Part shown: one piece after another, positions 34,301 to 43,385 of the stretch
Position numbering within the stretch: the first letter of the stretch is position 1
Layout of the letters: every line of letters starts with the position of its first letter
The notes under the pieces: generated by a model
Seen by the model: the letters and a program-made list of their open reading frames with translations, nothing else
Told to the model about the DNA's origin: nothing
The model's database searches: none
Program-made: the position numbers and the translations under genes
Origin: JAMLHH01 sp037189845
GTDB taxonomy: Bacteria; Bacteroidota; Bacteroidia; Chitinophagales; JADIYW01
Reading direction: 5' to 3'
DNA: 64,000 nucleotides
NCBI GenBank assembly: GCA_037189845.1
Contig: JBBCIS010000003.1
Span: 900,423-964,422 of the forward strand

Positions 34301-37300
34301 TCTGATGCTGATCCTTCTGCCCTGAGCATCTTTGACGGAGAACGCTCTTGACAGCGGAAGATCCTGATTGTTCCTGAGCTGCTTTACCAAAGTCAATGAG
34401 TCAATCCTCACATTGAGCTCATTTTCTTCCGGCCAGATGGCTCTTCTGTCACCATCCAGATTAGGATTATATGTTCCCTGAGGGGTTAATTTTAATGGTA
34501 TTTCGTATTCGTAATAGTTCTCTGTGAAGTCAGCTCCGATACGGATAAATGCAGTCAGATCTCCGTCATTCAAAGGCATGAGCTGACCTCTGTCTGTGTA
34601 GAGTGGTTCAGCATGGATAAACATTTTCAGGCGTTTGAAAAGTCTGAGGTCCAGATTGGAGATTTTGTATACAGCACGGGCTTCACCATCCTGTAATTCA
34701 CAAACCTGTATTCTGAGTGACTGTTCATTTTGAAGCGCATTATAATATCCGTTGATGGTCTGCTCTCTGCTGATGCCCGGAGGAATTGCGTAAGGAATAG
34801 GATATCTCTTAGAGTTTTCTTCAATACTTACAGATGTTACGCTGAAGCTTGTATTGTCTCCGTGATCTACCGGAAGAGATTCACCCGGCTCACCAAGATT
34901 GTGTAAATATCTTCTCCACTGATTCCTAACCAAAGAGAACTCTGCCAGTCTCAGTGTAATTGGCTGCTCGAAATCTGTCATTACCATACGGATGTACCTG
35001 ATAGATCTGAAGTCAGGAATATTTCCTACTTTCTGGTCATAAGCGGTAATCGGAATCTGTACCTGATACCAGACAGCGCTATCCGGAACTCCATTTACAG
35101 AAAGTGGTACGACTACTCTGTCTGTAACAAACTCGGAGTTGACCAGCGATATAGGATCCAGATCCATTCGGTACTGGAAGTATTCCTCTGTTTCGTTGAG
35201 TGTGTTATCTCTGTTTAAATCCTCATCGTCCGGAGTGTTTTTGGCATTTCCGGTAGTTCTGTTGACATCATCCGCGTTATTGGATGAGTTACCCTGCATA
35301 CCATTAAAATTGGAATACCTGGTCAGGATGCCATCACTGGAGCCATAACTTCCATCCAGTGCATACTTGTAGTTGTCTCCTGATGGATCTATTTCAAATG
35401 AAGCATAAGCTTCCGGTGAAACAACACCACGTAATTCATTCAGGTAATTGTTGAAGAAAGATCTTTCTGCGTCATCATTCAAACCATCTAAACCAACGTC
35501 CTGATTCCTGATCACTTCCGGGTTTGCATCAAATGCATTGGTAATGGCATTTGTGATACGTGGTGTAACACCCCATGCAGAGGTATCCAGCCTGGTTTCA
35601 ACTCCAGGTCTTGGAAGACCATTTTCATATTGTTTACGGGAGTCTCTCAGGATGTCCTCAGAGATAGTTCCCAAGTGAATGTAAAGACTTCCTGATTGTG
35701 CGTTTTGTGTTTTCTGGAACGGATCAAGGAACCAAAACTGTATGAATTCAATATTGGCGGCTTCGAAGTCATTGGTGCTTTCGATAGCACGCATCACTCC
35801 ACCCCATCTTGAACGGGGATCTTTCAGCCTTCCGGCAAAATCCATACCTGCAGAAATGCCGGGTTCTCCTTTGGTCTCATAGTTATACGGGCCTCTTTCC
35901 AATGGATTGAAAGTCAGGTCAAATGTATACAGAGGAGCATTCTGAAGATTTTCATTCTGGCGATTCGGGAAAACATCTTTTTCATAGTACAGACGAGTGT
36001 ATATCCCTTCCTGTTCCTGCTTATTACCGTCCAATGGATTATTTCTGGAATTGTAGAACACGTTATCAATCTGGTACCAGGACAACTTGGCTCTGTTCAT
36101 TCCGTATTTCAGATCGTTGCTCAGTTTCGCTTCCGGGAAAAGCTCAGCACCGAATGAGTTTTTCATTCCTCTCGGAGCACTGGAAAGCTGCCATACGTTA
36201 AAAGGAAATTTGAGGTCGTAGTTTACACTTGTTCCTTCAAAATCGTCAATATAAACGGTGGCTTCATCTCCAAGATTGATACCTTTTGCACTACCCGGGA
36301 TAAACTTCGCAAACTCACCACTGAGGGCGATCTTGGAAGGAGCCTGAATATCCTGAGCCGTGATTTTATTCATGAATCGCGTCAATCCTTTTGACTCAGT
36401 GAAATAGTTGAAATCAAAACCGATGATATTATTTTTGATGGGGTCGTCACCCATATTCACCTTTTGAGTAAAAGGTCTTTCCGATAGTCTCATGTGTGTG
36501 GCACCGAGCGTAAAGTTTTTATTGATTTCGTAGTCCAGCCGGGTTCCTACTAAGGACCTGTTGACAACCCCAAAAAGGATATTGTTTTCAAACTTAATAT
36601 CGATCGGAACTCCTGAATTCATTACTCCATCATTGATGATACGTACAGTCCCAAGGCTGTAATTGATTTCGTAGTCAATATTTTCCTGTAAGATGTATCC
36701 TCCGGAAGAGACGACAACTGAACCCGGAGGCAGGTTAAACCCTCCTAATTTTATTTCACTGGAAGCACTGGATCTATAGGTTCCTTTCAGTATATATCTA
36801 TTGTATTCAGGAAACTGTTGTGCATTGAATTTGGTAGAATCGTACAGGATATCATATACATACTTGCTGGCGATCTGCTCATTATTGATTCTTTTTCTCA
36901 GGTAATTACCGAATGGTTCCAATACCGGGAAAATAACTTTACCAGTTCTGGAATTGATGGTGATCCCTTCCAGAAAATCAAATCTTCCGTCAGGTTGAGG
37001 GTCATGTTGATTATTGGTATTGTCCAGCTGGAGTACTTTGATCAACTGCATTCCCGTGATATCACCGCCTTCCGGCAGGTATCTTTTCATACCTCCTCCG
37101 GGATCTCTATAATAGATATCCAGCATGAAATTTTCAGCGCTGATCTGGTATGCATTCAGCGGATAGATGTTTTTCATCATCAGATCCCAGATAGGTAAAG
37201 CAGTTCTGATGGAAGTAGATTTCAGCATCTTTAAGACTAAAACACGGTCTCTGACATCCGCTGTATCTGTATTGGGTGTTATTCCTTCTGCAAACTCTCC

Positions 37301-38755
37301 CAATTGATAAACTTGTCCGTTGATAGTATATTCTACTGCTACACCCAGCACCTCATTCGGCTTTAAGGTCTGATTTAATGAGATGTAACCTAATTGTGGG
37401 TTAAAGGTATATTCTGAAGCGTTCAGCTTTCTGGCGCTTGTTCTTTCATAATCTTCCACAGCACGAAGTCCGAGCTGATTTTCCAGCAGAGTGATGGCAG
37501 TTCCCGGGTTTCTGAGCTGGTCGTTGTTACCCGGAGCAGTTAAAATACGATAGAGATTATTTGAATTGTTTGCAGCATTATCCGGGCCTGCAGGATTGGC
37601 AAATTCCGGTCTGTGAAGTCTTGATTTTTCACCCAGATCAGATAGGGCTACAACCTCTCTGACTTCCAGTGTTTGTCTGTTGGTATTGGTGACCCAAACC
37701 TCAATCCTGTTGATATTAATAACTGAGGTTACAACAGGGAGTCTGGACAGGGCCGGTTCGTAATTTTCTCTGAAACTGTGGGCAAAGAAGAAGTGCTTGT
37801 TGTCTTCGTATTCGTCCGCTTTGATTTCAAAGTTTTTTGTTTGAGCACCGCCCTCAATTCTGATCGCTTCAGATTTTGATTTTTGTTGAGAAAGGATATT
37901 TGTGACTAGTAGTCTACCGAATTTCAACTGGGTTTTAAGACCGAATAAGCTTTGATTTCCACGGATCAGACTTCCTCTCAAGGGTAGAGATACATTACCG
38001 GCACTGATTTCCTGAATGATATTATCCTCTTTTCCTTTAAAACCTAATTTTACCTGATTTTCAAAGTTGAAAGTAGCCTTTGTATTGAAGTTTGTATTAA
38101 GCTTTGTATAATCACCAATCTGCCCGGTCAGGTTCATATTGATGTTCATGTCGAAATCAAAATTGGTCTGCTTTCTCTGAGGTAAAGGCAATACCGGGTT
38201 GTCTATCTTCTGAGAGATGGCTCCTAAAGTAACTTCCACATTTCCCTGAGGCTTGATTTCTATCTTTGGCTTTTGTCCGAAACCTTTATCATATAGTTCT
38301 GGGCCATCGTATAGTGGAGGTAATGAAGATTTCCTTTCAGCAAGGTCTCTTGCTTTGGATCTCATCTCAAAATACTGCTGTTCCTGCTGCTTGTTCTGGA
38401 ATTTTACAAATTCCTCAAAAGTCATTGTCTGAGGGGTACGGTAATATCTGTCGCCTATTTTTTCGTAAATGACATACTGATTGGTAACAGGGTCATACTC
38501 TACTTTTTTCTCAATTTTTGCAGGATCTTTCAGATTTATTGAACCAGGAGCGTTTTGATTTGTATAATAATCAGTGCGTCTGTCTTCGATCGGGTATCTA
38601 AGCTTTTTGGTAGAGTCCTGTGCATTCAGATCTTGTTCGATAGCAGCTGCGGTAGCCATCACCAGGGCAAAAGGGTAAGTTGCCTGAGCTTGTAAAGAAG
38701 TCAGTAGTGCTTGTACGAAAAGCACGGTTAAGGTGATGTACTTTAGCTTAGACAC
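31310..38755 (-). CDS. sprA: T9SS outer-membrane translocon protein SprA (Sov)
   Basis: A 2481-residue protein, the size expected for SprA, the 36-strand barrel through which T9SS cargo crosses the outer membrane in gliding Bacteroidota. The signal peptide is 'MSKLKYITLTVLFVQALLTS' with 'LQAQ' at the cleavage site. Recognised family segments include 'PIEDRRTDYYTNQNAPGSI', 'GEFAKFIPGSAKGINLGDE', 'YIDDFEGTSVNYDLKFP' and the terminal barrel strands ending 'RGGVTLRFSLAP'. A coiled stretch lies near 'RINEQILKIEKKEEEIEKAE'. The start codon is GTG (an in-frame stop lies just upstream). It follows ruvA by 17 bp, the usual Bacteroidota order, so both share the ruvA promoter. The cargo proteins at 3550-17622 are its probable clients. 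Confidence 0.97.
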   Translation of the reverse strand: MSKLKYITLTVLFVQALLTSLQAQATYPFALVMATAAAIEQDLNAQDSTKKLRYPIEDRRTDYYTNQNAPGSINLKDPAKIEKKVEYDPVTNQYVIYEKIGDRYYRTPQTMTFEEFVKFQNKQQEQQYFEMRSKARDLAERKSSLPPLYDGPELYDKGFGQKPKIEIKPQGNVEVTLGAISQKIDNPVLPLPQRKQTNFDFDMNINMNLTGQIGDYTKLNTNFNTKATFNFENQVKLGFKGKEDNIIQEISAGNVSLPLRGSLIRGNQSLFGLKTQLKFGRLLVTNILSQQKSKSEAIRIEGGAQTKNFEIKADEYEDNKHFFFAHSFRENYEPALSRLPVVTSVININRIEVWVTNTNRQTLEVREVVALSDLGEKSRLHRPEFANPAGPDNAANNSNNLYRILTAPGNNDQLRNPGTAITLLENQLGLRAVEDYERTSARKLNASEYTFNPQLGYISLNQTLKPNEVLGVAVEYTINGQVYQLGEFAEGITPNTDTADVRDRVLVLKMLKSTSIRTALPIWDLMMKNIYPLNAYQISAENFMLDIYYRDPGGGMKRYLPEGGDITGMQLIKVLQLDNTNNQHDPQPDGRFDFLEGITINSRTGKVIFPVLEPFGNYLRKRINNEQIASKYVYDILYDSTKFNAQQFPEYNRYILKGTYRSSASSEIKLGGFNLPPGSVVVSSGGYILQENIDYEINYSLGTVRIINDGVMNSGVPIDIKFENNILFGVVNRSLVGTRLDYEINKNFTLGATHMRLSERPFTQKVNMGDDPIKNNIIGFDFNYFTESKGLTRFMNKITAQDIQAPSKIALSGEFAKFIPGSAKGINLGDEATVYIDDFEGTSVNYDLKFPFNVWQLSSAPRGMKNSFGAELFPEAKLSNDLKYGMNRAKLSWYQIDNVFYNSRNNPLDGNKQEQEGIYTRLYYEKDVFPNRQNENLQNAPLYTFDLTFNPLERGPYNYETKGEPGISAGMDFAGRLKDPRSRWGGVMRAIESTNDFEAANIEFIQFWFLDPFQKTQNAQSGSLYIHLGTISEDILRDSRKQYENGLPRPGVETRLDTSAWGVTPRITNAITNAFDANPEVIRNQDVGLDGLNDDAERSFFNNYLNELRGVVSPEAYASFEIDPSGDNYKYALDGSYGSSDGILTRYSNFNGMQGNSSNNADDVNRTTGNAKNTPDDEDLNRDNTLNETEEYFQYRMDLDPISLVNSEFVTDRVVVPLSVNGVPDSAVWYQVQIPITAYDQKVGNIPDFRSIRYIRMVMTDFEQPITLRLAEFSLVRNQWRRYLHNLGEPGESLPVDHGDNTSFSVTSVSIEENSKRYPIPYAIPPGISREQTINGYYNALQNEQSLRIQVCELQDGEARAVYKISNLDLRLFKRLKMFIHAEPLYTDRGQLMPLNDGDLTAFIRIGADFTENYYEYEIPLKLTPQGTYNPNLDGDRRAIWPEENELNVRIDSLTLVKQLRNNQDLPLSRAFSVKDAQGRRISIRGNPDLGQAAIMMIGVRNPKRIIGVNDQTDDGMAKCGEIWFNELRVGGLDEQGGYAALGRVDVQLGSLGNVTVTGNMHTIGFGDIEQKLAERNRDDYYQVDIAANLNLGKMLPEKAGLEIPVYANYSTAVSTPQYDPYEYDIKVKDKLAAVDADPNLTPTEKKIKKDEIKDMSQDVNQIKSVNISNMRKVRTNTERPARVYDIENLDFTYAYTEITRSTPIIEDETTKRHKFALGYNYSPKTTYWQPFKDLKSNHRMLKPIKEFNLNYRPNNISFRSDINRQFGTTLIRDIGDDGLKIDPTFDKYFTWDRFYTYKHNLTKNINFEFIATNRARIDEPFGYINTKEKKDSLRQNFWSFGRATTYGHSFNLNYTLPTQHIYFLDWMTVRARYSSTLGFTASSLAIPEWGNILDNSMNLQINGEINFKSLYQKFPGLKPYTTADRRKTKEEFGQLNTRFNDNYERSTKRINEQILKIEKKEEEIEKAELDTASTKEDIKLLISQKKDLKNQLRKLKEDRSKINRPQNPVMDAVIRPLLLLQRASITYDDKRSTVLPGYMPTTTLFGQDFNYSAPGVGFLFGQQKDTSWLTEIARKGWLTDDTIFNYQFQQQRSQNLNIRVVLEPIRDFRIDLNLTKQSNEVYSEFFKRPTAGSPHQHLSAQTGGSYTVSFMMLKTIFDKVDDNNFSSSFRAFESIRAEISRLLAEGNPNSGGQFMNQDSISVNGFFEGYGPYSSDVLIPALISAYSGKDVNKVKLNPLKTIPLPNWRLTYNGLSKTTWGRKLFTSFNINHAYSSTFTVSNYSSDLNFIGTPGYNSDAQYYVPSALDTLSGNFYTLYYIPQIQISEQLVPLIGVDITWKNSLQTSFEYKKSRTLGLSLLDFQLAETRSSEFTGGLGYALAKFKLPFKIRGNRVVLENDVNLRFDISVRNDKTINYRLNQNVAEPTSGAKTITFSPTIDYVVNKRLNLRIFFDYRKTTPATLASYPIRNTRGGVTLRFSLAP

Positions 38756-38772
38756 TGAAGCAAAGTGCTAAA

Positions 38773-39369
38773 TTATAAATTTTTTAGACTCAATTTGATA
38801 AGCTCCTCTACGCTTGCGTAGGATGGGTGCTCTTTTGTGACTTTTTGAACGACTTTTTCAGAGTGATTTTTAGGAAATCCAAGCATGACAAGTGCTGCAA
38901 TCGCCTCGTCAGTAGCAGCATTTTTAGGACTGATGACTATATCTACAGATGCGGTTCCACCCGTTTCGATTTTGTCCATTTTATCTTTTAATTCGAGAAC
39001 CATTCGTTGAGCTGTTTTGGGGCCAATACCTTTTATTTTTTGTATTAAACTCACTTCCTGATAAATTATTGCTTTTTTTAACTCTCCGGCACTCAAAGAA
39101 GATAAAATTAGCCGGGCAGTATTGGGCCCTACTCCATTGACAGATATTAGCAGAAGGAAAACGTCCCTCTCCATCTCATCAGCAAATCCGTACAGGGTAT
39201 GTGCCTGCTCATTGATATGTGTATAGATGAAGATTTTAGTTTCCTGCAATTCTTCAATTTTTGCGTATGTCTGCAGCGAGATATTGACATGATAGCCCAC
39301 ACCTGCACATTCTACATATATTTTGGTAGGGGATTTATATGTAATTGGTCCTTTTAAATAAGCGATCAT
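38773..39369 (-). CDS. ruvA: Holliday junction branch migration protein RuvA
   Basis: A 198-residue subunit that binds four-way junctions as a tetramer and loads the RuvB motor. The N-terminal OB fold ('MIAYLKGPITYKSPTKIYVE') is followed by two helix-hairpin-helix motifs ('SVNGVGPNTARLIL' near 76 and 'IKGIGPKTAQRMVLEL' near 110) and a C-terminal three-helix domain III ('EAIAALVMLGFPKNHSEKVV') that contacts RuvB. Full typical length. TAACTTTG upstream is its -7 box. It is the first gene of the ruvA-sprA unit. Confidence 0.97.
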   Translation of the reverse strand: MIAYLKGPITYKSPTKIYVECAGVGYHVNISLQTYAKIEELQETKIFIYTHINEQAHTLYGFADEMERDVFLLLISVNGVGPNTARLILSSLSAGELKKAIIYQEVSLIQKIKGIGPKTAQRMVLELKDKMDKIETGGTASVDIVISPKNAATDEAIAALVMLGFPKNHSEKVVQKVTKEHPSYASVEELIKLSLKNL

Positions 39370-39399
39370 CTAATTGTATATTTGTTTAGTCAGGGACGA

Positions 39400-39407
39400 C
39401 AAAGTTA
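39400..39407 (-). promoter_or_regulatory. -7 box of the ruvA-sprA operon
   Basis: The minus strand reads TAACTTTG, matching TAnnTTTG, about 30 bases before the ruvA ATG. No clear -33 element was found. Confidence 0.5.
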
Positions 39408-39472
39408 AACTTTCTATTTTATTTATTTGTATTAGCTATCAGGTATTGAGATGATACCGGTTGGCTGCGTGC

Positions 39473-42043
39473 TCAGAACCGGTAAGCAAGATTTACCCGC
39501 AGAAGATGATTGTTTTCTTTTGTTCCATACTGTAAGAAGATCTGATTCTTAAAGAATTGATAAAGAAATCCTACCTGAAGATTTTTTACAAGATTTCCCT
39601 GTAATCTGACCGAAGGTGCATATGAATGAATCGTTTTTTTGCCTTCCATTGTTATTTGATACAACATACTGGTTTCAATAGCAATTTTTTTAAAGGAAAT
39701 GTTATGTGATATATTGTTGGAAACCTGCTTCGTTTTTGCTGTTTTTTCATTGTCAGGCAAATGAATAAATAAAAAATTATTGTCGAAGAGAAGGTTTTGA
39801 TTCTTCTTAAAAAGTAATGAGGTGTTTAAATTGACATTGATGTGCTTGCCTTCGTGATAATTGAGAACATTTAGCTCCAGAACAGAAGTGCTGTCCGTAT
39901 ATATATAATTGCTTACCCGGTAGCTGTATTGAATGGACTTGGAAATATTTAACTGTAAATCATCATGGATCTTCCTGTTGTATCCGTTGAGAAGATTTAC
40001 TGTATACTGTACATTGATGTCATCGATAATACTGTTAGTGGCGTAAAACATATTGCCGGATAAAATGGAAAAGTATTCTTTTGCAGGATTAAGGTTAAGA
40101 GTAACATTCAGGCTATTTGTGGACTTGTAATATTTATTTTCTTCCGGGAAAAGATTTCTGGTAAAAATATTCAGAATGTTCAGATTGATTTTTTCTTTGA
40201 GAAATTTCTGTGAATACTGAATATTGGAAACAATATTGTCATAGGGACTGACAAAATAGTTGTTTGCCCTGAAATCTTTGCTCCTGTACAACACATCAGC
40301 TACCAGTGATGCTGCTCGGTGATCATATCGGATTTTTCCGGAAAATAAATATTGTATTCCCGGATCTGTTTGCTCCTTTATCCCCTTAGAAAAGCTGGAT
40401 TCAAAAATCGCATTTAACTTTTCAGAAAAAATATGAGTGTAGGTGATACCTCCGGAGGCATTCTGATAACTGATGGAATCATCCATCTGATCATCTCCGT
40501 TAAGGTTTTTTGTAAGGATCGTGTATATATTAAAGATGTGTTGAGGCTTCCATTTGTACTCTACGTTGATACCTGCCTTTATCTCTTTATCAGAGTTCCT
40601 TTTGATCAACGAAAGGATATTATTTTGATCTGCTGATATTCCTGCAAAAGAATGTAGTGTTACCTTTCCGAAATCATAGCTGAGCTGAAGACCACCTATC
40701 CTTAAGAAGGATGCTGTCTGATTCGGCCAGGTAACATTACTGATACCAAGGTCAAACTTTTTTATTTTTTTGAGGATATCGAGCTTTTTATCGATTAATT
40801 GTGCCTGATACAAATCTTTTTCTCCAATGTAGCTTTGAATAATCTTCTGAGGATCTTTAGATACAAGGGAATCCAATGCTTTTTTGTCTGCAATAACATC
40901 TTTGTACTTATATAAGCTTTCCAGTTGATTCTGAACTGTATGAATCTGATTTTTCTTGTTGTTCAAGGTATAAGTAAGCTCATTGATTTTCTTCTGAACG
41001 TTCTTGACAGAATCCCGAAAATGAAGTGAGTCCATATCTGATTGCGAGTATATAGATCTGGCTGAATCTATATGATTTTTCCTAACAGAATCAGAAACTG
41101 TCGATGGGAACTTCTGAAGCTCGTTTATTCTGTTCTCTATCTCTTCTGACTGGCTTCTCAAATCATTCAGACTTGCTTTTAATTTATTGGAATCCAGCTG
41201 ACCGACCTGGCGTACAATTTTCTGAACGCTGTCACTTTTATATGTTTCCAATAAGCTGTACCAATCTTTGTCTATGCTGGTGTAATTAGAATAGCTTTTA
41301 TTGATGAGCTGTTTGATTTTTGAGGTGTCGTCTGAGCTTAAAATTTCATCCCTTGCATTTTTAGCTTTTTCTTCCAGTTGCCTGATCAGCTCATTCTGAT
41401 CCAGTGAAAAAGAAAAATTATCGACGAACACTTCTTTTTCGAATATGTATTTTGTAATTCCTATATCTGTGGATAATGGAATGCCGCCGAGTGTGTACTT
41501 TGCACTGATATCTGTTCTGTTAAAGTTCCTGTATGAGTTCAGGGTATCATTGGGGAGATTGACTTCATTGGTATTCTGAATCAGAAATTCCGGTTTATTT
41601 ATTTTCTTTTTATCAGGGGATTTTGTAGAGTCGATCCATACCGATAACTGAGTTTGAGCAATTTTTTGCTGACTGGTGTAATTGATCAGTGAAGCCTCAA
41701 TAATGTATTTTCCATGGGGTGGCTCATTTAGTTTCTTTTTGTCCCCGACTGTAAAATAGAGTTGCTGGAACAAATTGGCCTTAATAGGAGTACTGTTGGT
41801 TTGCAGCTCAAAAAACGGCGTGTGATATGATACATATATTTGATTACTGGCATCTTTAATAGAAATATTAATAAATACCGGATACTTTATTTGTTGAGAG
41901 GTCTGTATAATTAAATCAAGTGTATTGGATAAAGCCTGTGGGTTCTGAGGAAAGTAAATACTTTGAGAAAATACGCTATTATGGCATATTAACATGCAAG
42001 TTATAATTGCAATTCTGAAAATATGTTTTCTGGTAAAAATCAT
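39473..42043 (-). CDS. Outer-membrane protein: N-terminal beta domain, coiled coil, C-terminal barrel
   Basis: An 856-residue exported protein I cannot assign to a named family. The ATG at 42043 begins a clear signal peptide ('IAIITCMLICHNSVFSQ'); an ATG 14 codons upstream is possible. Residues about 25-140 are beta-rich and may be Ig-like. About 225-440 is strongly charged and heptad-like ('LNDLRSQSEEIENRINELQK', 'KKINELTYTLNNKKNQIHTV'), a long periplasmic coiled coil. From about 450 on, alternating strands with aromatic ends ('FDLGISNVTWPNQTASFLRI' onward) form a barrel that ends '...LLRVNLAYRF', the terminal Phe typical of the BAM signal. It is divergent from the RHS operon with 60 bp between the starts. 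An export, anchoring or receptor role for that operon is inference. Confidence 0.65.
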   Translation of the reverse strand: MIFTRKHIFRIAIITCMLICHNSVFSQSIYFPQNPQALSNTLDLIIQTSQQIKYPVFINISIKDASNQIYVSYHTPFFELQTNSTPIKANLFQQLYFTVGDKKKLNEPPHGKYIIEASLINYTSQQKIAQTQLSVWIDSTKSPDKKKINKPEFLIQNTNEVNLPNDTLNSYRNFNRTDISAKYTLGGIPLSTDIGITKYIFEKEVFVDNFSFSLDQNELIRQLEEKAKNARDEILSSDDTSKIKQLINKSYSNYTSIDKDWYSLLETYKSDSVQKIVRQVGQLDSNKLKASLNDLRSQSEEIENRINELQKFPSTVSDSVRKNHIDSARSIYSQSDMDSLHFRDSVKNVQKKINELTYTLNNKKNQIHTVQNQLESLYKYKDVIADKKALDSLVSKDPQKIIQSYIGEKDLYQAQLIDKKLDILKKIKKFDLGISNVTWPNQTASFLRIGGLQLSYDFGKVTLHSFAGISADQNNILSLIKRNSDKEIKAGINVEYKWKPQHIFNIYTILTKNLNGDDQMDDSISYQNASGGITYTHIFSEKLNAIFESSFSKGIKEQTDPGIQYLFSGKIRYDHRAASLVADVLYRSKDFRANNYFVSPYDNIVSNIQYSQKFLKEKINLNILNIFTRNLFPEENKYYKSTNSLNVTLNLNPAKEYFSILSGNMFYATNSIIDDINVQYTVNLLNGYNRKIHDDLQLNISKSIQYSYRVSNYIYTDSTSVLELNVLNYHEGKHINVNLNTSLLFKKNQNLLFDNNFLFIHLPDNEKTAKTKQVSNNISHNISFKKIAIETSMLYQITMEGKKTIHSYAPSVRLQGNLVKNLQVGFLYQFFKNQIFLQYGTKENNHLLRVNLAYRF

Positions 42044-42103
42044 TCTAACAAATAATCTCAAATTAGCTAAATATCTATAAAACATTGTTATATTGTAAGT
42101 ATT

Positions 42104-42874
42104 ATGTTATATAACAAAGCAAAATGGATATTTGGAATTGTATGCATGCTGGCATTTAGTTCGACGACATTGGCTAATGTAAATATAGTACCCAGAAGTC
42201 CCCTCATGAACAGTGAGGTTAATTTTATTCCCGTAACACTCATGTGGAATGTAGTTGGAAACACCAATGAGATCACTTTAACCAGAGTAGAAGTATTCAA
42301 TGTCGATAACAATGGGCAATTAGTAGGCAATCCTGTTTGGGCAACCAGTATATTCAATATCTGGCAAAATCAGGTTTATGTAGATTACAGAGAGTGGACT
42401 GCCTGCGGGCAATATGTATGGAAAATTACCTTATATAAAAACTCCATACAAAGAACCAGGGGAGAGTATACAGAAAGCAATAAAAGATATACCAGAGTCC
42501 ATACATCACCTGCATTTCGATTCAAAATCAATTGTACTATTGAGAATACGGTAAATGCGGAAAGTGCCGGATATTTCGACTTTCCATCAGATGCAACTCC
42601 GTTAGTATTTTCTCAGAAATGGGGCGCAGATATAAAGTTTCATTATTTCAGTCCTTATGAAAATGATCAGATCAAATGTAAAATTTATGACTGGGAAAGA
42701 AATCTGATAGCAGAAAAAACATTCGCGCTTAAAAAAGGAAGCAATTACCTGAACTGGGATGAGCTGTTTCAGGAAGTGAATAGCAATATAGAAGTTTCCG
42801 AAGTATTATTTCTGGAGGCTGTCAACGGAAAAGATCTAAAGAAAACCTTAAAATTCAGGTGGGAAAATGAATAG
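42104..42874 (+). CDS. Secreted beta-rich protein, first gene of the RHS operon
   Basis: A 256-residue protein with a signal peptide ('WIFGIVCMLAFSSTTLA'). The first half ('VNIVPRSPLMNSEVNFIPVT', 'ACGQYVWKITLYKN') reads like an Ig/FN-type beta-sandwich, and the N-domain of the divergent barrel protein has a loosely similar layout. Two Cys (in 'WTACGQY' and 'FKINCTIENT') may pair. The second half ('WGADIKFHYFSPYENDQIKC') may be another sandwich. No named family was recognised. It overlaps the next gene by 8 bases. Confidence 0.6.
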   Translation: MLYNKAKWIFGIVCMLAFSSTTLANVNIVPRSPLMNSEVNFIPVTLMWNVVGNTNEITLTRVEVFNVDNNGQLVGNPVWATSIFNIWQNQVYVDYREWTACGQYVWKITLYKNSIQRTRGEYTESNKRYTRVHTSPAFRFKINCTIENTVNAESAGYFDFPSDATPLVFSQKWGADIKFHYFSPYENDQIKCKIYDWERNLIAEKTFALKKGSNYLNWDELFQEVNSNIEVSEVLFLEAVNGKDLKKTLKFRWENE

Positions 42875-43385
42875 ATATAAAAGTATTCTGCTGGTAGTTA
42901 TTTCATCGGTTATTGCTGCTGCTATTATTTTACTATGGACAGTTACCTTTAATAAGGATGGATTCATTGACAATAACAGGTTGTTTTTAGAATTCGCAGG
43001 TACTAAGGAGCTGATTAAAAAAGCAGAAGGCAATATGTCAGATCTCCACCGGCATCTGGACACATTAAACGCACGGCTGGTAATTCTGGATAGTCTGGTA
43101 ACAAAAAACAAACAAACGGATCTGGTGAGAGAACTCTCAGAGACACGCTACGTCAGGGATAGCCTGCATTATATCTATAAGGAACAAACCAATCAATACA
43201 TGTCGGAAATTCAGGAGCAATCCTGGAATTTATTGAATCAGTATATCATTGATTTCGGAGAAGAAAAAAGATACAAATATATTTTCGGAGCAAATGGCTC
43301 AGGCACAATGATGTATGGGGTGGATAGTAAAGATATTACAGACAAGCTGCTGGAGTACGTGAATAATAAGTATAATGAGAAGTAG
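42867..43385 (+). CDS. Single-pass membrane protein with periplasmic coiled coil
   Basis: A 172-residue protein. One hydrophobic helix (about residues 5-26, 'SILLVVISSVIAAAIILLW') has no cleavage motif and is probably a signal anchor. A charged heptad-like region follows (about 45-125, 'EGNMSDLHRHLDTLNARLVI', 'RELSETRYVRDSLHYIYKEQ'), then a short globular tail. No family was recognised. ATG overlaps the preceding stop (8 bases) and its end overlaps the next start (11 bases), so translation is coupled. It may tether or trimerise components of the operon (inference). Confidence 0.6.
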   Translation: MNRYKSILLVVISSVIAAAIILLWTVTFNKDGFIDNNRLFLEFAGTKELIKKAEGNMSDLHRHLDTLNARLVILDSLVTKNKQTDLVRELSETRYVRDSLHYIYKEQTNQYMSEIQEQSWNLLNQYIIDFGEEKRYKYIFGANGSGTMMYGVDSKDITDKLLEYVNNKYNEK

